A stretch of DNA of 5,264 bases, from the NCBI GenBank assembly GCA_018712665.1, contig DVGP01000112.1, positions 1-5,264 on the forward strand, read 5' to 3'. A model generated the notes under the pieces. It was not told the DNA's origin, searched no databases, and worked only from the letters and a program-made list of their open reading frames with translations. The position numbers and the translations under genes were made by a program. Within the stretch, counting starts at the first letter, position 1. Each line of letters opens with the position of its first letter. This DNA is from Candidatus Pelethomonas intestinigallinarum (GTDB taxonomy: Bacteria; Bacillota; Clostridia; Oscillospirales; Oscillospiraceae). Below, one piece after another: positions 1 to 4,831 of this stretch.

Positions 1-29
1 GTCCCTTCTCATCATTTTTTCTGTTCCCA

Positions 30-58
30 AGCATAACATATTTCTAACTATTTGTACA
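30..58 (-). promoter_or_regulatory. Possible leftward promoter for a gene beyond the left edge
   Basis: On the minus strand TGTACA (53-58) lies 17 bases upstream of TATGCT (30-35), each matching the sigma-A consensus at four of six places. The surroundings are AT-rich and lexA is already closed by a terminator at 120-152, so a new transcription unit starting here and reading left is plausible. A weak purine-rich stretch (GAGAAGGGA on the minus strand, about 2-10) could be the start of a ribosome site, but no coding start falls inside the window. The rest of 1-119 shows no gene. Confidence 0.3.
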
Positions 59-119
59 GAAAAGAATCCTATCGGTGAGACAAAACCATCCCGCCCTACT
101 CCCCGCGCTCTCAAAGCAC

Positions 120-152
120 AAAAGCCCCGCCCCGCCTGTCGGCGGGACGGGG
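120..152 (-). terminator. Rho-independent terminator of lexA
   Basis: Arms 125-136 and 141-152 form a 12-base-pair stem around a four-base loop (137-140), followed on the minus strand by CTTTT. The single non-Watson-Crick position (130/147) is a G-U wobble when read as minus-strand RNA but a C-A mismatch as plus-strand RNA, so the structure is built for transcripts coming from lexA. It starts 21 bases past the lexA stop codon. Confidence 0.85.
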
Positions 153-173
153 TTCCATCGTACTCAATATTTC

Positions 174-782
174 TCAGCTGTACTGCCGCACCACGGCGGT
201 GACCTTCCCCAGCACCTGGGCCTCCCGGCCGTCAATAGGCTGGTAGGCGTCGTTCTCCGGCAGGAGCCAGATCTCGCCGTTCTGGCGCTTCAGGCGCTTC
301 ACCGTGGCCTCGTCCCCCAGCAGCGCCACCACAATCTCGCCGTTCACGGCGGTGGGCTGGCGGCGGACCACCACCAGGTCCCCAGGGAGAATGCCCGCGT
401 TGAGCATGGACTCGCCCCGGACCCGGAGGGCGAAGAACTCCTCCGCCCGGCCCCCGCAGTCGAAGGTCAGATAGTCGTCGATGCACTCCTGGGCCAGAAT
501 GGGCGCGCCGGCGGCCACGTCGCCCAGAATGGGGATTTTGTCCCCTCGGGGCGCGTCGTCCCGGTCCTGGGGACCGGTGAGGACGATGGCTCGGCCCTTG
601 CCGTCCCCCTTCTCGATGAGGCCCCGCTCCTGAAGGCGTTTGAGGTGGAAGTGGACCGTGGAGGGGGACTTCAGCCCCACCGCCTGGCAGATCTCCCGGA
701 CGGAGGGGGCGTACCCCTGCTGGGGGATCACGGTCTGGAGATATTCATAGATCCGGTCCGTCATCTGGGTCTTTTTCGGCAT
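174..782 (-). CDS. lexA: LexA, SOS-response repressor and self-cleaving serine peptidase
   Basis: LexA represses DNA-damage genes and is inactivated when RecA filaments trigger its self-cleavage. The 202-residue protein has the full family layout. Residues 1-72 form a winged helix-turn-helix whose recognition helix (SPSTVHFHLKRL, 39-50) resembles the Gram-positive LexA/DinR type. The Ala91-Gly92 cleavage site sits in DVAAGAP. The S24 peptidase domain carries Ser125 in GESM and Lys162 in ATVKRLK, the expected Ser-Lys dyad. Length matches the usual ~200 residues. The ATG is supported by GGAGG (790-794) seven bases upstream; Met7 has no better site. The gene stands alone, with its own promoter and terminator, and is divergent from secG. 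The SOS box over its -35 indicates autorepression. Identity is near certain; catalytic assignments come from alignment by eye with the E. coli protein. Confidence 0.97.
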   Translation of the reverse strand: MPKKTQMTDRIYEYLQTVIPQQGYAPSVREICQAVGLKSPSTVHFHLKRLQERGLIEKGDGKGRAIVLTGPQDRDDAPRGDKIPILGDVAAGAPILAQECIDDYLTFDCGGRAEEFFALRVRGESMLNAGILPGDLVVVRRQPTAVNGEIVVALLGDEATVKRLKRQNGEIWLLPENDAYQPIDGREAQVLGKVTAVVRQYS

Positions 783-828
783 AGGCTCTCCTCCCCGGCA
801 CCGGTCCTTCCGGCCTTAATTTTAGGAT

Positions 829-857
829 AGTATACCACAGCTGCCCGGGAAATGCAA
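829..857 (-). promoter_or_regulatory. lexA promoter (sigma-A type, extended -10)
   Basis: On the minus strand TTGCAT (852-857) is separated by exactly 17 bases from TATACT (829-834), and a TGG directly before the -10 gives an extended -10 element. The -10 ends 46 bases before the lexA start codon. The weak -35 is compensated by the TGn motif and lies under the SOS box, so repressor binding would block polymerase. Confidence 0.8.
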
Positions 858-867
858 CGCCTGTTCG
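854..867 (-). promoter_or_regulatory. LexA operator (SOS box) controlling lexA
   Basis: On the minus strand the site reads CGAACAGGCGTTGC. Against the Gram-positive SOS box consensus CGAACRNRYGTTYG it agrees at 12 of 14 positions. The left half is perfect, the spacer fits, and only the last two bases of the right half differ. It overlaps the lexA -35 hexamer (852-857), the normal place for an autoregulatory operator. The imperfect right half could mean moderate affinity, typical of lexA's own box. The secG promoter begins over 60 bases away, so repression there is not expected. Confidence 0.75.
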
Positions 868-929
868 CTTATTTTTTGTAATTTTCCCAGTAGTCCTGGA
901 GAAAATCCCCGGGAAAAACGCTTTCGCTC

Positions 930-958
930 TTGCAATCAGGGACAGGGTGTGGTATGAT
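930..958 (+). promoter_or_regulatory. secG promoter (sigma-A type, extended -10)
   Basis: TTGCAA (930-935) and TATGAT (953-958) are 17 bases apart, with TGG just before the -10 as in the lexA promoter. Transcription should begin near 965, leaving a leader of about 65 bases before the secG ATG. No other promoter of similar quality is seen in the gap. Confidence 0.75.
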
Positions 959-981
959 AAATACCTGCGAAGCGGCGCTCC

Positions 982-1001
982 GCGCGGCTTGCCGCGCTTT
1001 T
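982..1001 (+). promoter_or_regulatory. Terminator-like hairpin in the secG leader
   Basis: GCGCGG (982-987) pairs with CCGCGC (992-997) around a CTTG tetraloop, a loop sequence known to be very stable, and four T's follow (998-1001). It lies between the predicted transcript start (~965) and the ribosome site (1013-1017). It could be a weak intrinsic terminator acting as an attenuator, a 5' stabilising stem, or a local fold with no role. An upstream AGCGGCGC (971-978) could compete for the same 3' arm. No antiterminator or ligand-binding fold of a known class was recognised. Confidence 0.4.
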
Positions 1002-1029
1002 ATCATGACTTTGGAGGTATGTATCTACT

Positions 1030-1269
1030 ATGGACGCTCTCGTTATCGTCATCACTGTCCTGCAGCTCCTGTGCGGCCTGGCCGTGATCCTGGCCGTGCT
1101 GTTCCAGTCCGGCAAGAGTGCCGGCCTGTCCGGCACCATCGGCGGCGTGGCCGACACCTTTATGGCCAAGGGCAAGGCCAAGAGCTTCGACGCCAAGCTG
1201 GCCCGGGCCACCAAGTGGATCGGCGCCGTGTTCATCGTCCTGACCCTGGTGCTGAACATCCTGCACTGA
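1030..1269 (+). CDS. secG: SecG, small subunit of the SecYEG protein-export channel
   Basis: SecG is an accessory subunit of the SecYEG translocon that eases SecA-driven export through the cytoplasmic membrane. The 79-residue protein has the typical form: helix one at about 3-24, the family signature LFQSGKSAGLSGTIGG at 24-39, a charged cytoplasmic loop (AKGKAKSFDAKLARATK), and helix two at about 63-78 ending the protein. The ATG at 1030 is preceded by GGAGG (1013-1017) with a longish 12-base spacer. The ATG at 1019 is in another frame and leads to no SecG-like product, so 1030 is the start. In many Firmicutes secG is followed by rnr and smpB; here a strong terminator follows and the next gene is convergent, so it is monocistronic. 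Identification is secure from the signature alone. Confidence 0.95.
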   Translation: MDALVIVITVLQLLCGLAVILAVLFQSGKSAGLSGTIGGVADTFMAKGKAKSFDAKLARATKWIGAVFIVLTLVLNILH

Positions 1270-1285
1270 TCATAAGCGGTCGACA

Positions 1286-1318
1286 AGCGCCGCCCCGGTA
1301 TCGGGGCGGCGCTCTTTT
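1286..1318 (+). terminator. Rho-independent terminator of secG
   Basis: AGCGCCGCCCCG (1286-1297) and CGGGGCGGCGCT (1302-1313) make a perfect 12-base-pair stem with a GTAT loop, followed by CTTTT (1314-1318). Read on the minus strand the stem is followed by TGTCG, so it serves secG rather than the convergent deacetylase gene, whose stop codon lies only six bases further on. Confidence 0.88.
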
Positions 1319-1323
1319 CCTTC

Positions 1324-2064
1324 TCAGGAGATCTTTCGGGTCTTCTCCGGCGAGGCGTACAGCACCCCCGTCTGGGGCGCCACGCCGTTGATTCGGAAAA
1401 GCTGCTCCACGGTGACGAAGGTGTATCCCTCCGCCGCCAGCCGGTCCACGATCTCCAGGGCGGCCTCCACGCTGGTGGGATAGAAGTCGTGGAGAAGGAC
1501 CACGTCCCCCGACTCCACCTTGGACACCACCGCCTCCGCTACCCGGTCGCTGTCCAGGATGCGCCAGTCCTCCGGGTCCACAGTCCAGTAGACCATGGGG
1601 GTGTCCACCAGAGCCGCCCGGGAGCTGTCGATGAGCCCGTAGGGGGGCCGCAGCCAGAACTCCCGCTCCCCCACCAGGTGCTCCAGCACCACCTCCGTCT
1701 TTTGGATCTCCTCCACCACGGCGTCCGGGTCCAGGTCCTGAAGGGCCACATGGGAGTAGGTGTGGTTGCCGATCTGGTGGCCGTCCGCCGCCATGCGGCA
1801 GATCAGGTCCTCGTTCCCCTCCACCTGCCGGCCGATGACAAAGAAGGTGGCCACCACCCCCCGTTTCGCCAGGCCGTCCAGCAGTGGCCCGGTGGTGTTG
1901 TACCGGGGCCCGTCGTCAAAGGTCAGGGCCACGTACTTGGGTTTTTCCACCTCCACCTGGGCCTCGCCGACGGTCTCCACCGCCTCCGGCTGCCGGACCT
2001 GGCCGCAGCCGGAGGCTCCCAGCGCCAGTCCCAGCGCCAGCAGGCCGCAGTATATCCGCTTCAT
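1324..2064 (-). CDS. Lipoprotein polysaccharide deacetylase (NodB domain, PgdA/PdaA-like)
   Basis: This is a carbohydrate esterase family 4 enzyme, expected to remove N-acetyl groups from peptidoglycan or another envelope glycan in a metal-dependent reaction. The 246-residue product starts with a lipoprotein signal (hydrophobic 7-17, lipobox ASGC, Cys20), so it is probably anchored on the outer face of the membrane. All NodB motifs are present: TFDDGP (48-53, catalytic base and metal Asp), NHTYSH (100-105, metal His101 and His105), RPPYG (139-143), DPEDW (163-167) and LLHD (190-193, His192). An active enzyme is therefore expected. A short linker (21-41) spaces the domain from the membrane. 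The gene is 101 bases downstream of the DUF3810 gene on the same strand with no terminator seen between, so co-transcription is likely. AAAGGA lies upstream of the ATG. The exact substrate cannot be read from sequence. Confidence 0.9.
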   Translation of the reverse strand: MKRIYCGLLALGLALGASGCGQVRQPEAVETVGEAQVEVEKPKYVALTFDDGPRYNTTGPLLDGLAKRGVVATFFVIGRQVEGNEDLICRMAADGHQIGNHTYSHVALQDLDPDAVVEEIQKTEVVLEHLVGEREFWLRPPYGLIDSSRAALVDTPMVYWTVDPEDWRILDSDRVAEAVVSKVESGDVVLLHDFYPTSVEAALEIVDRLAAEGYTFVTVEQLFRINGVAPQTGVLYASPEKTRKIS

Positions 2065-2165
2065 CTCGCCTCATCCTTTCCCTGTCGTGCTTCCTAGTAT
2101 GCCCCGGGAAAGGAGAAAGCTTTCAGGCGATCAGGCGGGGTTCAGGGAGAATGGGTCCTTCCGTC

Positions 2166-3242
2166 TCAGTAGTACGCCACCAGCAGGTCCACCACCGTGC
2201 CGTAGCTCTGGATGCCGTCGGTCTGGCCGTAGCTGCGGAGGGTGGTGTCGTAGATCTGCTGGCTCACCTGGGCGGTGAGCCCCTCGAACTGGTCCCAGTA
2301 GGCGCTGTGGTAGCGGAGATCCGCCACCACCTCCTCCGGCAGCAGGGCGTAGACCTGCTCCCACCGGTCCCGGTCCGCCCGGTAGAGGGCGTTGCCCAGG
2401 TGGATGTAGCCCATGAGGTAGCCGGAGTACTGGTACACCGGGCTGTCGCTGGCGGTGGAGGCGGCGATGGCCAGGAAGTTGCACTCCTGCTCCGAGGCAA
2501 TGCCCCGCTGGTGGGCCAGCTCGTGGGCGATGGTGGCGGGCAGAAGGCAGGCGGGGCTGTCCACGTTCAGGTTGGACTCCCCGGTGTAGGGGCTGTAGAA
2601 GCCGGTGAAGTTCATGGCGGAGAAGAGCCGGGAGAAGAACATCTTCTTCGGCACCCGGTCCTCCCGGGCCAGGAAGGGAAACTCCTGGGAGATGTTTTCG
2701 TAGACGGCGGTGCTCTCCGCGAAGATGTCGTCCCGGTCCACGGCGAACACGCCGTTCTCGTCCCGCTCCACCTGGTCCGCCAGCTCTCCCACGTTCTCCG
2801 CGAAGTAGGTGGCCACCCGCTCCAGCTCCTCCACCGTCACCGGCTGGGCGTAGATCCCGCTCTTCTCCTGGAAGCCGTCGGCGTAGTAGTTGACCCCCCA
2901 CAGCACACAGGTGATCCCCCACACAGTAAAGCACAGGCAGGCAAGGCCCAGCAGTCCGCCGTAGGCGGTGTGGCCCCGCTCAGGCCGGGTCCGCAGCCGG
3001 TGGATCAGCACTGCCACCCAGGCGATCACCACCAGGATGAAGGCCACATAGAACCACTCCACCACGGAGAAGGGGAAGAGGTACCAGAACCGGGCGTAGC
3101 CGTCCTTGATGACCTGGGTCGCGGCGGAGACGGCGTTGGCCGCCTCCCGGCTGCTGATGGCCCAGCCGTAGAACAGGAAAAGGGCGATCACCGCCGCCGC
3201 CCAGATATGTACCCCCCGGTGCCGCTTGAAAAACTCCCTCAC
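2166..3242 (-). CDS. DUF3810-family membrane protein with HExxH zinc-peptidase motif
   Basis: The 358-residue protein has three predicted membrane helices in its first third (about 12-29, 58-80 and 97-118), followed by a soluble domain of some 240 residues, probably outside the cell. That domain carries HELAH at 240-244 and ASEQECNFLA at 249-258, where Glu251 or Glu253 could supply the third zinc ligand of a gluzincin-type site. This layout matches the DUF3810 family as I know it, which is uncharacterised but common in Firmicutes and Bacteroidetes. The zinc-peptidase role is inference from the motif. The start is GTG at 3242, with AAAGGGGG seven bases upstream; a nearby ATG (minus strand, 3249) is in another frame. 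Its own promoter lies at 3283-3311. It is followed by the deacetylase lipoprotein gene on the same strand, which suggests a shared envelope role. Confidence 0.88.
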   Translation of the reverse strand: MREFFKRHRGVHIWAAAVIALFLFYGWAISSREAANAVSAATQVIKDGYARFWYLFPFSVVEWFYVAFILVVIAWVAVLIHRLRTRPERGHTAYGGLLGLACLCFTVWGITCVLWGVNYYADGFQEKSGIYAQPVTVEELERVATYFAENVGELADQVERDENGVFAVDRDDIFAESTAVYENISQEFPFLAREDRVPKKMFFSRLFSAMNFTGFYSPYTGESNLNVDSPACLLPATIAHELAHQRGIASEQECNFLAIAASTASDSPVYQYSGYLMGYIHLGNALYRADRDRWEQVYALLPEEVVADLRYHSAYWDQFEGLTAQVSQQIYDTTLRSYGQTDGIQSYGTVVDLLVAYY

Positions 3243-3249
3243 GGCCCAT

Positions 3250-3257
3250 CCCCCTTT
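3250..3257 (-). promoter_or_regulatory. Ribosome binding site that fixes the GTG start of the DUF3810 gene
   Basis: On the minus strand AAAGGGGG ends seven bases before the GTG at 3242. The intervening ATG (3249-3247) sits too close to this site and is out of frame, so GTG is the only start that fits. Confidence 0.7.
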
Positions 3258-3282
3258 CTGACAAATTTTTCATATCACATTC

Positions 3283-3311
3283 AGTATAACGCTTTGGCGC
3301 GGATTTGCCAA
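3283..3311 (-). promoter_or_regulatory. Promoter of the DUF3810/deacetylase unit
   Basis: On the minus strand TTGGCA (3306-3311) and TATACT (3283-3288) are 17 bases apart, each close to the sigma-A consensus. The -10 ends 40 bases before the GTG start. The divergent lipid-kinase promoter begins about 70 bases away. Confidence 0.75.
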
Positions 3312-3381
3312 GCGGTCATTTTTTCCAGATTTTATCTCTCCGCAGGTCCCCTTCTTTCCCCAATCCCAACTCGATATTCGA

Positions 3382-3410
3382 TTGCATTCCTTTTTTGGCT
3401 ATGCTATACT
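3382..3410 (+). promoter_or_regulatory. Promoter of the lipid kinase gene (extended -10)
   Basis: TTGCAT (3382-3387) and TATACT (3405-3410) are 17 bases apart, with TGC directly before the -10 giving the extended -10 motif. Both hexamers and the spacing are the same as in the lexA promoter. The leader is roughly 50 bases. An 11-base element with TCGA at each end (3371-3381) directly abuts the -35; its meaning is unclear. Confidence 0.77.
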
Positions 3411-3464
3411 GTGTCCGTAGATTTTTTATCAAACTTTTTTCGATCTGTGAGGTTCCTTTCGGCT

Positions 3465-4349
3465 ATGGCAAACACCCTCCTATTTATCGTCAATCCCCGG
3501 GCAGGCCGCACCCGCTCCACCGCCCCCCTCTTTGACGCCGTGGCCCACTTCTGCGCCTCCGGCTATCTGGTGGACCTGCGGCTGACCCAGGCCCGGGAGG
3601 ACGCTACCCGCCTGGCCCGGGAGCTGGGCGGGAAGTTCGACGCCGTGGTCTGCTGCGGCGGCGACGGCACACTCAACGAGACGGTCACGGGGTTGATGGA
3701 CCTGCCAAGCCCGCCGCCCCTGGGCTACATCCCCGCGGGCAGCACCAACGACTTCGCCGCCAGCCTCCATCTGCCGGATCAGCCCCTGGAGGCCGCCAGG
3801 GTCATCACCGCCAGCGGCGGGCGGCCCTTGGACGTGGGCAGCTTCAACGGCCGGCCCTTCATCTACGTGGCCTCCTTCGGCGCCTTTACCCGGGCCTCCT
3901 ACAGCGCCCCCCAGAACGTGAAGAACGACCTGGGCCATCTGGCCTACATCCTGGAGGGGGTGAAGGACCTGTCCACCCTGCGGCCCTACCGGGCCTCCGT
4001 GGCCACGGAGGAGGAGTGCTTCGACGGGGAGTTCCTCTTCGGGGCCGTCACCAACGCCACCTCCGTGGGCGGGCTGGTGAAGCTGAAGGAGGATCAGGTG
4101 TGCCTAGACGACGGGCTTTTCGAGCTGCTGCTGATCCCCAATCCCAAGTCCATCGCGGACCTCCAGGGCCTGGCCCGCAGCCTGCTGCTCCAGGACTTCA
4201 CCGGCGGCGGGGTCATCTTCCGCCACGTCCACACCCTGACCGTTCAGACCCCCGAGGACCTGCCCTGGGCCCTGGACGGGGAGTTCGATCCCGGCGGCGC
4301 CCAGGTGGAGATCCACAACCTCCACCGCCGCCTGACCTTTCTGATCTGA
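3465..4349 (+). CDS. Diacylglycerol kinase family lipid kinase (DagK/YegS/BmrU type)
   Basis: Soluble lipid kinases of this family phosphorylate diacylglycerol or related lipids with ATP at the inner membrane face, returning lipid to phospholipid synthesis. The 294-residue product has the usual length and the ordered motifs: VNPRAG (9-14, the NPxxG nucleotide loop), GGDGTLNE (65-72), PAGSTNDFA (90-98), DVGSFNGRPF (123-132), DDGLFE (215-220) and a late DGE (271-273), where the catalytic Asp lies in DgkB-like enzymes. There is no signal peptide or membrane helix, as expected. The start is the ATG at 3465, following GAGG (3449-3452) with a 12-base spacer. The frame stays open a long way upstream, but that is antisense to two real genes and lies before the promoter. 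The gene stands alone and diverges from the DUF3810 gene. The lipid specificity (diacylglycerol or another lipid) cannot be settled by sight. Confidence 0.93.
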   Translation: MANTLLFIVNPRAGRTRSTAPLFDAVAHFCASGYLVDLRLTQAREDATRLARELGGKFDAVVCCGGDGTLNETVTGLMDLPSPPPLGYIPAGSTNDFAASLHLPDQPLEAARVITASGGRPLDVGSFNGRPFIYVASFGAFTRASYSAPQNVKNDLGHLAYILEGVKDLSTLRPYRASVATEEECFDGEFLFGAVTNATSVGGLVKLKEDQVCLDDGLFELLLIPNPKSIADLQGLARSLLLQDFTGGGVIFRHVHTLTVQTPEDLPWALDGEFDPGGAQVEIHNLHRRLTFLI

Positions 4350-4383
4350 CCAGGGTACCGCCGGGGTTCCACCCCAGCCCCCG

Positions 4384-4443
4384 CCGGGGCGCCGCCCCGG
4401 TCCCCGCCCGCTTTTTTGAAAAAAAGCGGGGCAAAAAACTTTT
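4384..4443 (+). terminator. Probable terminator region after the lipid kinase gene
   Basis: Two hairpins follow in series. CCGGGGC (4384-4390) pairs with GCCCCGG (4394-4400). CCCGC plus six T's (4407-4417) then pairs with six A's plus GCGGG (4420-4430), and TTTT follows at 4440-4443. The T run at 4412-4417 also lies about a dozen bases behind the first hairpin. Neither has the perfect geometry of the lexA and secG terminators, and the A/T-paired stem is nearly symmetric, so it could act on either strand. It may be part of a repeated intergenic element. Confidence 0.45.
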
Positions 4444-4448
4444 GTGTG

Positions 4449-4464
4449 CGAAGCATACGCTTCG
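4449..4464. repeat. Small inverted repeat (hairpin)
   Basis: CGAAGC (4449-4454) and GCTTCG (4459-4464) pair around ATAC. No T run follows it closely. It is the third stem in a row in the hairpin-rich gap after the lipid kinase gene. Confidence 0.5.
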
Positions 4465-4486
4465 TTCTGTCTCATCTCGCTGCAGA

Positions 4487-4522
4487 TCCGGCGGGAGATG
4501 GCCCATGTCATCTCCCGCCGGA
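4487..4522. repeat. Perfect 14-base inverted repeat
   Basis: TCCGGCGGGAGATG (4487-4500) and its exact complement (4509-4522) flank an eight-base centre. The stem is strong and GC-rich, but no T run follows on either strand, so it is not a classical terminator. It ends 18 bases before the AT-rich promoter region of the next gene. It could be a transcription insulator, the end of a small dispersed repeat, or a protein-binding palindrome. Confidence 0.65.
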
Positions 4523-4540
4523 CTTCATTCGCTATGCGCA

Positions 4541-4574
4541 GCAATTTTTAATTTCTATTTTGCAATTTATAATT
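4541..4574. repeat. Two 13-base direct repeats before the regulator promoter
   Basis: GCAATTTTTAATT (4541-4553) and GCAATTTATAATT (4562-4574) differ at one base and start 21 bases apart, about two helical turns, so they face the same side of the DNA. The second copy overlaps the start of the -35 hexamer (4573-4578). They could be activator or repressor sites, or A/T-rich contacts for the polymerase alpha subunit. Confidence 0.5.
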
Positions 4575-4601
4575 GACATTTAGAAAATTATAGTGTATAT
4601 T
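4573..4601 (+). promoter_or_regulatory. Strong sigma-A promoter for the regulator/membrane-protein operon
   Basis: A perfect TTGACA (4573-4578) lies 17 bases before TATATT (4596-4601), the best -35 in the window. TG stands directly before the -10. The -10 ends 29 bases before the GTG start, so the leader is very short. A 24-base stretch across the spacer and -10 (4581-4604) has matching ends, TAGAAnAT and ATnTTCTA, and could be an operator for autoregulation. Confidence 0.8.
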
Positions 4602-4616
4602 CTAGCCATCGGCAGG

Positions 4617-4624
4617 AAAGGAGG
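4617..4624 (+). promoter_or_regulatory. Ribosome binding site that decides the regulator start
   Basis: AAAGGAGG ends six bases before the GTG at 4631 and only three bases before the TTG at 4628. The GTG has the workable spacing and the more usual start codon, so the protein should begin MKNKKLK. Confidence 0.75.
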
Positions 4625-4630
4625 ACTTTG

Positions 4631-4831
4631 GTGAAAAACAAAAAGCTCAAGCTGGCCCGCGTGGAGCGGGATCTGAGCCAGGAGGACCTGGCCAACCTGG
4701 TGGGCGTCACCCGGCAGACCATCGGGCTCATCGAGGCCGGCAACTACAACCCCACCCTGCGGCTGTGCGTCGCCATATGCAGGGCCCTGGGGAAAACATT
4801 GGACGATTTATTTTGGGAGGAAACGGAATGA
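4631..4831 (+). CDS. Small XRE-family (YozG/YgzD-like) helix-turn-helix regulator
   Basis: The 66-residue protein is a single Cro/C1-type helix-turn-helix domain. Helix two is at about 17-24 (QEDLANLV), the recognition helix at about 27-36 (TRQTIGLIEA), then the GNYNPTLRL stretch (37-45) typical of this compact class, and a LDDLFW end (58-62). These stand-alone regulators are common in Firmicutes and usually sit beside a small membrane-protein gene they are thought to control. Here the stop codon overlaps the start of such a gene in ATGA (4828-4831), so the two are translationally coupled. The GTG start at 4631 is chosen from the ribosome site; a TTG at 4628 would add one residue. The strong AT-rich promoter with repeats suggests autoregulation. 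The regulated signal is unknown. Confidence 0.92.
   Translation: MKNKKLKLARVERDLSQEDLANLVGVTRQTIGLIEAGNYNPTLRLCVAICRALGKTLDDLFWEETE

Noticed and set aside
75..830. A 251-codon plus-strand frame opposite lexA
   Set aside because: It is the shadow of the certain lexA gene, with no ribosome site and a His/Leu/Gly-rich product without domains; it also runs through the lexA terminator.
2096..2126. A separate promoter for the deacetylase gene (minus strand CATACT at 2096-2101)
   Set aside because: The only reasonable -35 (CTGAAA, 2121-2126) needs a 19-base spacer and there is no TG extension. Read-through from the DUF3810 promoter explains expression better.
2744..2757. CGAAC and GTTC halves resembling a second SOS box
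   Set aside because: The spacer between GAAC and GTTC is five bases, not four, and the site is deep inside the DUF3810 coding region.
2131..2934. A 267-codon minus-strand frame within the DUF3810 gene
   Set aside because: Its Arg/Gly-rich translation is an alternate reading of the DUF3810 gene, which itself has coherent helices and a HELAH motif.
1884..3464. A plus-strand frame open continuously into the lipid kinase, suggesting a large fusion protein
   Set aside because: It is antisense to the deacetylase and DUF3810 genes, gives low-complexity Gly/Val/His-rich protein, and lies upstream of the kinase promoter. GC-rich DNA simply lacks stop codons here.
4487..4522. The 14-base inverted repeat as the lipid kinase terminator
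   Set aside because: No T run follows on either strand, and the better candidate lies upstream at 4384-4443.
4016..4576. A 186-codon plus-strand frame overlapping the end of the lipid kinase
   Set aside because: It has an Arg/Pro/Gly-rich product, no ribosome site, and runs through the terminator region and hairpins.
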